DNA of 64,000 bases from Margaritifera margaritifera (Eukaryota; Mollusca; Bivalvia; Unionida; Margaritiferidae). Below the pieces are notes generated by a model that was given only the letters and a program-made list of their open reading frames with translations, had not been told where the DNA came from and did no database searches. A program made the translations under genes and the position numbers. The first letter of the stretch is position 1. Every line of letters starts with the position of its first letter. The stretch is taken from contig JAQPZY010001684.1 in assembly GCA_029931535.1 (NCBI GenBank), forward strand, positions 6,417,501 to 6,481,500, in the 5' to 3' direction. Shown piece after piece: positions 34,481 to 47,100 of the stretch.

Positions 34481-37068
34481 ATCAGGTTCATTTGATCCTC
34501 TTGTTGACCTTTGGGACTTGAATTTTTCAGTGCAAGAGATTTCAAAGACTACTTGACCAAATGAAAATTGGTAGGCTCATTTTGATTAATACGTAGATAA
34601 ATTTATAAAATCTTCACGTTATTTTAATGATTTTTTTGTCTTGCCTGCAAAGCATAGGTGAGACAAAATAATTACTCTTCCGACAGCATTTTCGTTGTTG
34701 TTGACATAGGCATCAATGTTAAGTTTTTATATTGTAGTTAAGTTTCTCTTACACTGTCGTATATACAGTCATGTAAAATATGCGGAATATAGAAGGTACT
34801 GCTCATCACACGGAAAAGGAGGTCACTCTGACCTACTTTTCAAGCTCCAGTGTCTTAGCAGGATATTTGGAATATGCAATCTTACGGAATTGTTTAGAAT
34901 TTTTAAAAATGTTTTTCTCACTGTTAAAAATGTCTTGACCTTGGCAAATGAGGTTTCATATGCAGATTTATGAATATATGTAGATTAGATAATGTTGCTT
35001 TTTTATTTTTGTGAGATTTATCTGGTTTTCAGACAGTGTGGACTTGCTTTTTTGCAGTAGGGGCACACATGTTTTACAAGCAAATCTAGTTGCCATAAGA
35101 TGGGGTTTTCAAACCACCGATTTGAGCTTGTACATTTGCAACACCAATCCTGCCTATGAAAACGATTAAGCATGCTACTGACCAATTCACTTCTGTTCTC
35201 TTCTACAGTCTGCAGACAATGCCATGCCATGTTTAATCCTCTTTTCATAGTTCATAGAATGTTATATACTAATTTTCTAAAAATAATGATTGAATAAATA
35301 AATTAGATCAAGATGGATGATTAAATAACATACGAGATGAGTAGTAACCTGGCAGAGAAGTGTCCCTTTGCTGTAGTGGCGTGCTAGTTAATCACTTGTA
35401 TTTTCTTCCTCTTTTGTACCTCATCATGCATTCATAATTATAATAATATATTTAGAAAGTTCAAATTCCATAAGAAAAAATACTCCTTGAAAACTTTTCC
35501 AAGTTCTTGAAAACTCCTTCAAAAACAACCCCGTAGAGCTGGACGAACCATGTTTCAGCTTGTGGATTAGACATGTCCGACAAAATTGGCGTATATATAT
35601 ACACACACAATGTAGTCCCTCATTATTAGCGGCTCGGTATAAAGTCATAATGTTTAGTAGTAATATGTAGTTAATATGTAGTCATATATATAATATCTCA
35701 TTATACGGTTATCTCCCCTATAATGTGGTGTATTTTTATGGCTTCCATGAACAGTATTATAACGAGAAATGTGTATATGTGCATTAGGGTTTAAGGACAT
35801 GTCAGAAAAAAATACTGGTTTTTAATGTGGTGATTAAGAGTTCAAGTTCTAAAATAATTAAAGATGAGAATTGTAAAAACGAAAACTTTAGGAAGATAAA
35901 TCCTTTCAAATTAATGTAACATGAATTATCTTGTTTTCTGTAGGTTTTCAGACAGTAATTGTTCATGAACACCAAAATTGTAATGTTTTCGGACGCAGTC
36001 TACTTAGACCTGTGTTAATGTGTAAGGAGGTAATTAAACAGAGACGAAGTGTGCTTCAATCGGTCAGGAAGATATGTTTAATGTGATCATGAACTTACTA
36101 AAAACTAAAATAATTTTAAAACCTTTATGTCGTATGTCATAAAAATGTCGTTTATGACCCTCATTATATGCAGGCTGTCACGTGATAGTGTCGCTGTCTA
36201 AAATTTAGGCTCAGCATGGAGATCTAATATGTGTATCATAGTTAATTCACAATGTCGGGAAGATTTCAGTAGATGTATTATCATCTGGACTTTTTTCATT
36301 TATTTCTAAAACTAATAAATGCAGAGTGTTCAGGCGTATAATTCATAGAACGTTCAAACTAAAATACTAAGAAATCTACTTTTGTTACTTACCGGTACTT
36401 GAAACTTGGGAGAAATTATAGTTACACCGATTTAAGTGAAAGATTGCGAAAATGTGCATTAATATTTGACAGAGCAAACACACAGACGAAGCTTAAAAAT
36501 TTAAAAGCAGTTACCACCAATAGCTTTAAAGTTTTTAAAGTTATTTGATCAGAACATTTATAGTAAATTCTCAGTCTTGATCTTGAAGCTCTTAAGTCAA
36601 ATGTCATTGCAAAGTAAAAAATAATTTGAATAGCTGTCCTTGTGATATTTAGCCTTCCTAGGTTTGCATGGAACTCTTGCCTTTAAGGATCCTCTCACTT
36701 TTGTTGCCTAAGAACTCACGCACATACATATATTTCTATTCTAGATACCAATAATACATGCATTTGTCTGCCTTAATTTCAAAATGATAATGTATTCGGA
36801 AATCTTTATATTTATTTTGGTTTCATTTCTTATTTACAGATAATCTGAGTGTATTCGTATGGTAGAATTTCATGACCACATATTATATAGCAGAGGGTTA
36901 AAAGTGAAGTAGGATATTCAGCGAGTGAGAGAGAGAAGAAAGAGATAGGATGAGATCGACTATCTTTGCGAGCAAACGTGTCAACGGCGAGAGTGCTAGC
37001 ATTGTTAAATTCAAACGCCAGTTAAGAAGGGAATTTTAGCAATTTATTTATATATTTACATGCACCAG

Positions 37069-37099
<31 letters not shown>

Positions 37100-38164
37100 A
37101 GTGGGTATTTTTGGCAGGGTCTGAATATTGTCACAATAGGAGATTTAGGGGAAAAAAAACTCACAAATAACATTGCATGCAATATTTTTTTGCTGCCACA
37201 AATTGATATTGCAATCCTTTAAGTATTAACAGAGCTGCAGTGGATGCTGTTCTATTTTCATAATGGCAGTCGATGGACAAGCAGTATATATATGCTTAAC
37301 ATTTGCCTAGGTGTTACTATCCTTCCAAGTTTGCTGCATTCCATGAGTTAGCAATTATGTTTTTACATTTTATTTTTTGGGGATTAATGTCACACATGTT
37401 TTTACATGAAATGCATATGAACAGGCAAAGGTCAAATAGAAATATTTGGCATTAAATTATTTTTAATTATGTCTGTATCTGCAAGTGTACATGCATTCGG
37501 GGTGGGGAGACTTTTCAAAGAGTCTGACTGAAAAACATAGAACAATCCTGAATAGATTATGGCCTGGAAATACCTCCACGCCTATGTCACAGTGTCCATT
37601 CACTTTTATCGAATATAGTTTGTATGGTTGTATTACTAATAATAGTAACAACCTGTATGGCCTTACTAAAAGCACTTAGAAAGTACAGATCCACTGGAGT
37701 TTCTGTTCAGTTTTATGTCAAGGGAAACAACTCAAATTTAAGTAAATGATTTGACATATCCCTTGGATATTGTTCTACTGTTTGTAATACTTGAAACAAT
37801 ATATAAAATGCTTTAAAAGAAAATCATCACAATAATTCCCCAAATGTGGAGAATGATAGTATACATTTTCTAGTGGCATATAAACAAAAGAAAATTTATA
37901 ATAATAAAAATACGTGGTACCCAGAGAAGGCAGATTAAAACAAAAAATATGCGCCAGGGTAGTCTGATCACTCAAAGAGTGCACATGAAAATGATACATG
38001 ATACAAAGTTTTAAATTGCATTTATGGGTAACTACTCCAAATTGAAAGTACCTTTCCCTGGATCCCAAGTATATTTTACTGGAACAAATCCAAAGATTAT
38101 TTAGGGCGGTATGTTTGTAACAGTATGATATGAATAGCAATATCTCTAGAGTTATGTTATTACC
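34481..38164. other. Noncoding interval
   Basis: An (AC)n run is at 37070-37099 and a small run at 35603-35610. A cysteine-containing minus-strand open stretch (35018-35248) has no family resemblance or splice context. No gene is supported. Confidence 0.35.
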
Positions 38165-38448
38165 TCTTATCTTCTGTAAATTAATTCACAGATATACGAG
38201 AAATCACAAGAATAAAAAAACAAATAACAAGACAGACTAAGAGAAAAAGTTTTCTAACACATATGAAGCTAAGAAGAAATATTGGGCTAAGAAATAAATT
38301 CTTACAAATTTTATCAATATTAGTACAAAACAGTTCTCAAATTCTACATATTAAACGAGGAAATTGGGCTGAGGCAGCAATTCTGACAAACATTATCACC
38401 ATTAGCACAAAAAATTGCTACAAATCCAAACATTAAAAGCAAATTTCA
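38165..38448. repeat. Two-unit diverged repeat downstream of LENG9-like copy B
   Basis: Units near 38270-38330 and 38360-38430 share 'GGGCTRAGRNA..AATTCTKAC.AA..TTATCA.NATTAGNACAAAA'. They lie in the expected 3' UTR or just past it. Confidence 0.5.
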
Positions 38449-39584
38449 TTAAAATGTAATTACAGCAGCTTCTGTATATTTATTATTTTTTCTCCCCATT
38501 TTATATAAATGAACAGAATCCAACTTTTGTGCTCCAAAATTTATATTCTTCAATGGGTCGATGCCTCGTGCAATTTCTTCATGAGAAGCCTTTCCTTTCA
38601 TACGTCCTGGACATTTTATGAGAGTCAAATGTGGAGTATAGTAATCCCTTTCTTGGCAGATGTGTACATCACCATCTCGCAACCTCTCTGTCACAAATTT
38701 TACAAAGCCCCAAAATTCTGAAGAAAACTCAACTCTCGCAAATAGTATCCCTTCTCCAAAGTTTCCAACCCCTCTAAGATTCAGGGGTGGAACCTTCTTG
38801 GCAAGTGCTGCTAATTTTGGTTCCATGTCTTTCAGAAACTTTGAACAGTCAAAGACCTCACGCGTGTTCTCTAGATTCATGACAGCTAGTGTAATATGAA
38901 AAGTAGATTCTGGTTCAATGTAGTCAGCATAGTTTGGAAAACGGTAAGAAAGTATTTCCTGTACCTTTTTAGTATTCTTTCTTACATTTTCATCTGTAAT
39001 GTCTAAGGAGAGGAAAAAGTTTGGCCTTTTTCTTGTGTTTCTGTATCTTGTTTTCCTTCCAGTCTGATAACTTGTCTCGTAATTCTTTTCAACACACATA
39101 GGTTTTTGTATGGAGAGTTTCTTCTTAGGAATCTCTAAAACATAATCTCTCCTTGATGCTGCATTGTCCTCTTCACTACATCGCCCACCCACAGCCCCAT
39201 CTGATTCCTCCATAATCCCATCATCCTCTTCTCTTCTGAAGATTACTTCGGCTGCAGTTTCCATGGCCGACTTTTTCCCTGGGGTGGAGCTTGAATTGTA
39301 TTCTGGTTTATCTGTGTTCCCGTTCCCTTTTTTAAACTTCTTTTCTTTTTTACTATCTTTCCTTTTCTCATTTATTCTATCTTTTTTCCGGTCAACACTG
39401 CATTTCAGATCAATGCTGCTGTCCTCTAACCATCTTAGTGCAGTGTTTGCCAAATGTTGCATTATTGGCTGACCCTTTTTAAGCTCTGCCTCCTCTTGAA
39501 GATGATTATTCAGTGCTTCCTGTTGGTTATGTGACCAGGTGGTTGATCTTACTCTGACACTAGCAGCTGAACTAGGGTACTCAT
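38449..39584 (-). CDS. LENG9/AKAP7-like protein, 3' exon with 2H phosphoesterase but no MJ1316 domain (copy B)
   Basis: The minus strand is open from a TTTCAG acceptor at 39585-39590 (phase 1) to the stop TAA at 38449-38451. From the first methionine in the exon the frame is 337 codons. It carries the same N-terminal phrases as copy A (QQEALNNHLQEEAELKKG; IMQHLANTALRWLED), a lysine-rich linker, and a 2H domain. The 2H phrases include RPNFFLSLDITDENV, FHITLAVM (HIT at 38890-38898), GVGNFGEGILFARVE and YTPHLTLIKCPG (HLT at 38623-38631). Where copy A has about 90 residues of MJ1316 domain, this copy reads AAEVIFRREEDDG, an in-frame deletion. The frame is otherwise intact, so the product could be a stand-alone AKAP7-type phosphoesterase. 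The methionine near the exon start in copy A (TTM) is tryptophan here (TTW), so translation must start in an upstream exon or further in. Confidence 0.85.
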
Positions 39585-40330
39585 CTGAAACAAATAGAGA
39601 ATACCATATAACAATGTACTTATGCAGACTGGATTACATTGATTAACAAGATTGTTTTGAATGTTTAAACTCCCAGACATGTTATTCTACCGGCGGTAGG
39701 ACAAAAATACAGTTTTAAAGGCCATCTACTACACATGCCATTTTATAGTAGATATCTACCGCTTTTGAAAATTAGAAAATTTGTTTTATTAAAATTTGAA
39801 AAAGAAGACAAAACCCTTGTAATTTCCATGCGTTCTATCCACACATGGCAGAAACCAGCCAGAACCAATGTACTGGGACCAGAACTGTTATAACATAGCA
39901 ATGATGTGTGGCTGAGTAACTGGATTAAGAAGGCTAACACGTGACACAACACGCTGTTAATTTATCACCTTATTGTTGTAATCTGGAGAGTTTAAGGCCA
40001 ACTATGGGGTACAATTTGAGGTGTTATAAATAATAAAGGCACCAAAGGTGGTCCTTGATAGGTTTTGAGTCTTTGATTAAAAATATGCCAACCTGCGGTG
40101 GCGGTGAGATAAAAAGGAGAGACCCACCCAAAATGATTTCGACAGAAAAACTTGAGTAAATATTTTGATTTTTTGTCTTGTTTAATTGTTATTGCGTTGT
40201 TCAAGATGTTTTAAGAGGAATATTTAAGGGCAGCTCTTATATTTTTTGTTTCAATTCATGTCAAAATTCCGAAATGTGCGCTTTCTCTCAATGCTAAAAA
40301 ACCACCGACTAATAAGTATGAGGCTATTAT
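39585..40330. other. Intron of LENG9-like copy B, with truncated hAT fossil
   Basis: Homologous to 1335-1980 plus 2515-2605 of copy A. Homology stops at ATGAGGCT (40326), inside the hAT fossil, marking the block I breakpoint. Confidence 0.6.
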
Positions 40331-40520
40331 TGTACCTGTGCAGGTTTTGGTGTTACAATTAAAGAATTATTCCTTCATTCATAACGTATTTATTTTATTC
40401 TTCTTTACATATAAAGCCTGGTGTTGTTTGGACTTTTTCATACGCTCACTAAAGATAATATTACTACTATGGCATGGCTGAGCAAATCCCATAGCCCGAC
40501 GTCCCGGACTATTCATTTTC

Positions 40521-40690
40521 CGGTCCTACTAAACACCGCATAGACGCGCAAAGACAGGGCAAAGACGTGCAAAGACGCGCAAAGACAGGCAAAGACGCGC
40601 AAAGACATTTTAAAATGACAATAGTGTAAAATACTGAATGTTGATACAAAATTTATAAAAATAAATATATAAGAATTAGAAATGTTTGCG
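40521..40690 (+). repeat. Left terminal inverted repeat of the MULE
   Basis: After the 19-bp end, six or so GCAAAGACGCG-like units follow, then sequence matching the right end inverted (47100-47225). The left arm has more GCAAAGAC units than the right arm. Confidence 0.8.
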
Positions 40691-40864
40691 TTGTCTATGT
40701 GTTGGACCGTCCTTTTCTTTAAAAAATTAAATATTTTGACATATGGAAGTTGAATTTTCTTCAACTTTCATTGTTACTTCTACTCTCTCTATCTTTCTTA
40801 TTGACCACGAAATGTCCTCATGTAAATTTCTAAAAATATGTAATTGCGGTAAGTGTTGAGAGAA

Positions 40865-41105
40865 GGAATAAGACACACAAAGACGGGCAAAGACACGCAA
40901 AGACAGGGCAAATACTTACAATATTGGAATATATTTACTGTTGATACAACATTTATATAAATAAATATATAAGAATTAGAAATGTTTGCTTTGTCTATGT
41001 GTTGAATGTTCTTTCTCTAATATCTATTTAACTCAATTAACATAGCGGCAGAAACGTTTTTAAACTTACAATACTGGACAATATTTACTGTTGATATCAA
41101 ACGTA
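40865..41105 (+). repeat. Subterminal repeats of the MULE
   Basis: GCAAAGACACGCAAAGACAG and TATTTACTGTTGATACAACA repeat the terminal sequence in direct orientation, with a third partial copy near 41060-41105. Inverse units are at 46728-46790 (GTCTTTGCCCGTCTTTGG). Such arrays are candidate transposase binding sites. Confidence 0.65.
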
Positions 41106-41681
41106 CGGTACATGGTAGTGAAGTGCTACTGTAATCCGATTAATAGGTGTCATCGCGTGTTACAATCACAAGTTGCAGAGTAGACACGCGCTATCTTTAA
41201 CTCATTTAACATAGCGGCAGTACAAGGACAGGTCAAACTTCTAGGTAATGAACCAATACGTGAAACAGATAATTATCCAATTAATTGTATACAGGTATTC
41301 ACACCTCAGGATAGCCATAGTTTAATATAAAATGATTAAAGGGGCGTGGCCGTCAAATTAAGTCGGCTAAACAATTGATCAATACCAATAACGTTAAAAG
41401 TTCGATAATCCTTTGCTACTTACGTCGGCAAAGGAGATGATCAAATACTAATCATTTACAAACTTCGGAATTATTTTATATAAACTGACCCTTCATAGAC
41501 AAGTTATACATGCTTTCGAAGTAATATTTGTCACTCGTTGTATTGTTTCAAGCTCGTATTCTTTATCGATATCTGGATTATAGATTATATATTTTTATAT
41601 AATTTGGGAAATAATTTTTATAATAGTTTTTCCTGCTTGTAAAAATAAAAAAGGCTAATATAAAGTTGTGTAAGCATAATC

Positions 41682-41921
41682 ATGCAGGGCCGAGTCCGTA
41701 AAAAGGCCAGGGTTGAATCATGGCCATGTGGAGTTTGTTTAGAAAATTGCGTGTTAGGTTCTGTACAACGTGATGTATGTAAGAAATGGATGCATGCTTC
41801 ATGTAATGGCCTGATTGACAGTGACTTATATCTTCTTTCGGGAAATTTCCCCTACATGTGTAATAAGTGCATTCTGGATTCTGATGGAGGTTTGTACAAC
41901 TATCACAGCGCAGTTCTCTGA
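41682..41921 (+). CDS. PHD-like zinc finger protein of the MULE
   Basis: An open frame of 79 codons starts MQGRVRKKARVESWPCGVC. The finger continues VCKKWMHASCNG and ends YMCNKCILDSDGG. The pattern CxxC ... CxxW-x-H-x-x-C ... CxxC is that of PHD fingers. The cysteine expected before VC is arginine (QRDVC), so one zinc ligand is missing. A strongly basic N-terminus could localise it to the nucleus or to DNA. It may be the first exon of the transposase transcript or a separate protein; 1.2 kb of noncoding sequence follows. Confidence 0.5.
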   Translation: MQGRVRKKARVESWPCGVCLENCVLGSVQRDVCKKWMHASCNGLIDSDLYLLSGNFPYMCNKCILDSDGGLYNYHSAVL

Positions 41922-43187
41922 TTGCAAGAATGTAAGTCAAATTATATTGGATTTAATGGACTGTCAGCTATGTTAACCATTTTCTGTTGGCCGTCATTTT
42001 TCAGGTTTTACAATAATCAGAAATACAAGAATCTTATTCATGTCTTTTTCATTTGGCAGCAATTAATACAGTGTTTTTATTTCTTCTTTAATTTAGAAAC
42101 TCTATTGGTACATGAAGTCTCATAACATTGTACCTCTGATATTATTTTCTTCCAAACACTCATGTATTCTTTTATTCAATAAGGATGTAAACAATTTTCC
42201 AAAACAACGTCAGCTTTGTTGAGGTTCTTACAACAATTTAGTAGTATTAAATTCTGCGATATTTGTATTTTGTATTTTAAATGTTAAACCAATTTCGGTG
42301 AGTCATCTTTCGATACTACCGACAAACGGATACTGTTCAAATACTTCAAAGTTAATTGGACAGTACTCCTGATTTTTCTTTTGCATAGTACCCATTATTT
42401 TATTGACATGAATGAATATATCCATTAGTGTTTATAAATTTTAACTTGTGATAATTAGATATTGTTATTATTGATCATTCAAGGTATCCATTCATGTATT
42501 AACACGAACGAATATATCCAATAATGTTTATACAATTTTATTTTGTGATAATTAGATATTGTTAACATTGATCATTCAAAGCATAATTTCCGATATCAAA
42601 ATATAGTTTTAATATTAATAGCAAAGCTTATAAAAAATTGATATTTAGAAGTGACTTATTAGAATTAAAGTACTAAGTGTACACAAATTCTGCAGGGGTC
42701 AATATTAAACATTACACGGCATATCACAAGGAACAGGTAAAGTCAAATTTTCACTGTATTAGAGCAAAACATACATTTTTAAAATGACTTATTATACTTA
42801 AAGACTATTCATACGTATGCATGAATATTTTGACAAATATGGTTATATATACTAAAACTTCAGAGAACTTAATCTGAGGTAGTGATTACGTTCTGGTAAT
42901 TTTGGGATCAATATTCCGCGTTATACCGGCATATTACGAAAAACCGGAATAGTCAAAACTGAAAATAAATTGCTTTTAATGGAAATATATGGTTCAATAT
43001 TAAACTTAATCGTGCACATAGTAGTAGCAAGCGATACTTATCATTGTATTGTAGGCTGCCAAAAACAGTTTTGACCACTTGAAAACCATAGCAAAGAGAG
43101 AAAAAACACTCAGATCAAAGGAAAAGTACGAACGGAACATCTTTCAACTGATCAAACTTACGCGTTGACTTCAACTCTCTCACATAC
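41922..43187. other. Noncoding part of the MULE between PHD and OTU segments
   Basis: AT-rich, with a short repeated phrase (ATATTGTTATTATTGATCATTCAA and a diverged second copy near 42460-42590). Possibly an intron. No exon is recognised. Confidence 0.4.
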
Positions 43188-44115
43188 TTGGAATGTTTTG
43201 ATATTGACTTGGATCTTCAACCAATTCTGACGACAGGTGACGGCAATTGCCTCTTTAATGCACTGTCAATAGTTGTATGTGTAGACGAACATATTGCTGA
43301 AGAACTAAAAGTACGCACGTGCATACAAATGGTTATGAATAAAGATCAATACACAAAACAGACCTACTCCAAGGACTTTCTACTGTGTTCGCCTAGTTTT
43401 GAAGAAGCTAGCATCTTCTGTGCTAATCTGGTGGATTTTCTTGCACTTGGACAATTCAAGCGGCATGTGATGTACTCAGTAAAGAAATAAGAAGTGTATA
43501 TCCAAAAGTCAACGGAAAGCGTGACCATGTAGCACAGCTGTTGACTCGTTCTCACATGACTTTTGAGACAAAACAACAAGAAGATAAAACGCCATTGAAT
43601 CTTATGTGGACAAAGATGGGCATTCATTGCGTCAAAACATGGACCATTATGTTCCATTGATCGGAGTGAATGACAACACAAAAACACAAAATTCCGACCT
43701 TTCACAATCGAAAACAAACACACCCATGAAACAAACAACCATCGACGATAAAGTGAATGACATTACACTAACGAATCATGAACAATGGTTACAGCAAATC
43801 ACAAGTACTCCTGCAATGCCGTTTGTTTCAAACACGAATACAGAATCGTATCCACTGTATGAATCAGAGTGTGACATTTCAAACAATGAATGTTCCTTTC
43901 CCGTGAACTCAAACGTGTCAATCAATTCAGAATCGGAAAACAGTGAAGAAGAAACCATTCATGATGGGAAAATGCATGTGCTTCAGTGTGGTAATCCGTT
44001 GTTGCCAGCGGACATACTAAATATTATCGTTGGAGAGATTCCTTCTCAAGAAAAAGTACCTACTGGGAAAAAGGAAAACGTTGTCATCGTGCTGAACAAC
44101 GAAAAGAACATTTAA
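43188..44115 (+). pseudogene. OTU-like cysteine protease domain of the MULE, two frameshifts
   Basis: The first frame gives LQPILTTGDGNCLFNALSIV, containing the catalytic D-G-N-C (Cys codon 43248-43250), then VRTCIQMVMN. A frameshift near 43450 leads to IQAACDVLSKEIRSVYPKVN and PLNLMWTKM. A second near 43610 leads to LRQNMDHYVPLIGVND, which supplies the catalytic His (43645-43647). A Thr/Asn/Ser-rich acidic tail follows, to the stop at 44113-44115. OTU domains are deubiquitinating proteases and occur linked to MULE transposases in animals. The two single-base shifts are the only visible lesions in the domain. Confidence 0.7.
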
Positions 44116-44588
44116 CAAGCAAGGTTCCAGTTATAAAAATGAATATTTTGACGACTGCGGTGCGTCGGATAATAAGAAAACACATAGAGTCAAGACGCAT
44201 TTTCTGCTAGAGAATATGGGACCAAATTCCTGTAAAATAGCACATGTAGTAACGAAGGATAACACCCTTTATAATGAAAAAAGAGAGAATTGAAGAGAGA
44301 AGCTGGTGTTGATGGAACCAGAACCACCCTCAAGCAAGATGTTAACAATGCATAGGTATTATACTTGTCTTAAGCGGGACGCCAACTACAGAAAGAGAGT
44401 AAGCTGGTTTGTGGGACTACCAGCGAGTTTGGCCGCGAGGAAAAACATTGCCATAGCAGATTAGATGGGCATGTATGATGACAGAGAACTACCCCACGGC
44501 AACTCCAAAGTAAACACTCAACAGTACAAACGAACTGATCCGAGTGTTTTAGATCAAGTTAAAGAAAATGTAAAGTTTCAGAAACCAA
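44116..44588 (+). pseudogene. Linker with FLYWCH/WRKY-like remnant before the transposase
   Basis: Broken frames read KTHFLLENMGPNSCKIAHVV, then YYTCLKRDANYRKRVSWF and a proline/serine linker, VLDQVKENVKFQKPSDVF. This is the usual DNA-binding and linker region N-terminal to a MULE domain. At least two frameshifts are needed to join it. Confidence 0.4.
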
Positions 44589-45781
44589 GTGATGTCTTCG
44601 TTTCCAAGAGACCTCAAAGAATGCCAAAATACTAAAAGTGTACAAGGAACGAAAGAGAAAAGTAAAAACAACAACAACAAACGCAAAAATGTGGCCGCCG
44701 AAATACTGAATCTGATAGGAATGCTGAATGAGAACAATTTTGTAGCTGAAATCATCCATTCGAGGAACAACAAACCGCCGATTATCATATGCTATACGGA
44801 CGAACAGTTGCAGGACCTGCGCTCATTCCTACAATACAATGGTGGTGTAGTCGGAATTGACCGTACATTCAATTTAGGACAATGTTTCGTTACTTTAACG
44901 GTTTACAAGAGCCATAAAGTTATACAAAAAACAATGGTGAAGCACCCATTCTATTAGGGCCACTCACGCTACACTGGGATGGACAAACATCTTCATACTT
45001 CAGGTTTTTTTCCCATTTGAGAGGAATCATAAACCTAAATCTAAAAGAAATTGAACTTTTGTTAGGAACAGATGTTGAAAAGGCGACGATAAACGCTCTT
45101 GACGCCACGTTCCCGGAATCTCAACGAAGACTATGCACTAAGCACATAAAGGATAACACCACTAGGCAACTTACAGATAAGATACCTACAAGCCAGAAAG
45201 ACAGTACTGCAATTTTAGATATAATTTTCGGTGGCAACGCTGTTGCAAGTGCAAATGACTCGGCAACAATTGATGAAAGAAATCGAGAACTTAAAAAAAA
45301 ACTTAAAGACCAGCCAAAGTTTCTTAACTATTATGACAAGTACGTGAAAGACAAAATTGCCAAACACTGCATTAACCACGAAGACAAACTGTGGACAAAT
45401 AACAACATGGAGTCAATAAACCATAGACTTAAAGTTGCATGTGATTGGAAACTACTGCAATGTGATGAACTCGTCTACAAATTACATGAACTTGTGAACA
45501 CCCAACTGATGGACATTAGACGAGCTATTTATGACACCGGTAATTTTAGCCTCAACAACAGATATGTCAAGTTTAAGTTGTCGCATGCTGTTTGGTCGGC
45601 AAAATCGTCAGAAGATAAAAGGACCCACTTTTTAAAGTTTTTGAAGGCGGGGAAAGAAGTCAGATCACCGACTGTAACATCTTCAGATGGGGCCTTCACA
45701 ATACCATGGCCTCTATCCCTTGCGAGAAAGCCTAACCAGAAGACTCGTTGCAAGAGCACGAGGTCAACTCCGAAAAAATGA
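44589..45781 (+). pseudogene. MULE-type DDE transposase, one frameshift
   Basis: The first frame carries VVGIDRTFNLGQCFVTLTVY (first Asp, 44859-44861). A one-base shift near 44940 leads to LGPLTLHWDGQTSSYFRFF. Then come LLGTDVEKATINALDATFP (second Asp, 45071-45073) and RRLCTKHIKDN, the conserved C-x-x-H (45134-45145). NNNMESINHRLK holds the Glu (45410-45412). The C-terminal half is continuous to the stop at 45779-45781 with a basic tail. All three catalytic acids are present, so only the shifts separate this from an intact frame. No joined sequence is given. Confidence 0.8.
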
Positions 45782-45827
45782 GCTCAGTTTTGGACGGCGC
45801 AGCACACATTTGTGAACTGGTTTGTAT

Positions 45828-45869
<42 letters not shown>

Positions 45870-47100
45870 AGATACAAAGAAAAGAAAATGAAAAATATGA
45901 GATCTTAATCTATTTTATCTTTTCTCATTTTATTTTCTATAAATGTTAAAACAAATAATAAAATAAATAAAAATAATTAAAATTCAGCAACATTAAATTT
46001 TGTTTAAAACACTAAACAGATAGAGAAAAAGTGAAATAAGGAAATATTGATTGTGCACAAATATACAAGTTTCTTAATTTTAGCTCTACAATAAACTTGT
46101 ACAGGGAATAAAACCAATGAAATAATGAACTTACTATAGGGCTTTACTTATATATTTGTACTCATACATCTATATTTTTGGTATATGTACTGTGATTTTT
46201 TCACTTTTAATGTACGTTTAGAGATTTGCATTTGTATTTCCATAATTTTGCATCAATTTATCAATGTATCATCTCTTTATACTTACACGTCTTAAATTGT
46301 GGATTCTTTTATTAATATTTAAATAATATGTATTGGGAAATCAAAAGTATAATATCAATACTAATATAAAATTTAATACATGTTAAACCAATAGGTAATT
46401 ATTAAATTCCTTGTAAGCGATGCACATTTTCAACGATATTTTATACATTTAATTCAGTACATTGATATGTTAACATTTGAATTAAAACAAAACAATAATT
46501 TAAATACTTATGTTTTGGACAATTTTGGCTTAAGGAATTCACAAGTATGCAAGTAACATAAAAAAATGCAAAATTATGGGACTTAAAATGCTGGGTCCAC
46601 GTCCCAAGTCCCGGGTACACATATGTGCTGCTCCATACAGACAAATGTGTAGCAAATGCTTAACAAAACTATACTAAAGAAAATAGCACAGTAAAATACT
46701 ATCCAAGAACGTTTTTGAACTCTTTTTGCTTGTCTTTGTCCGTCTTTGCCCGTCTTTGGTCTGTCTTTACCAGTCTTTGCGGTGTACACAAACTATAAAA
46801 CTATGAACACATAGATTATATACATATTTCATATATTTCTTTAGATGAAACATGTACAAATAACAGGAAATTTTCAGTTAAGTAAAGTTTTAAAATGTTT
46901 TTGCGAGTTTCTCTTTTCCCAGTACTTACCACATGTATATTAATAATATAAACTCCCCGCAGAATTTACCCCAGCATTATTAAATGAGATAAAATATGTT
47001 ACAAATAATGATAAGAAGATTCCATTTTTGTTGACAAAAGACATTTTTTAATATTTACAATAATTCATTACAACTGTGAGTGCAAACAGACATTTAAAAA
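45782..47100. other. 3' noncoding part of the MULE
   Basis: A TA microsatellite (45834-45863), AT-rich sequence and inverted GCAAAGAC subterminal repeats at 46728-46790. Confidence 0.5.

Noticed and set aside
35018..35248. Cysteine-containing 76-codon open frame, possible small secreted peptide
   Set aside because: No signal peptide at the N-terminus, no splice context and no recognisable cysteine framework.
43364..43738. 124-codon minus-strand open frame
   Set aside because: Antisense to the OTU segment of the transposon.
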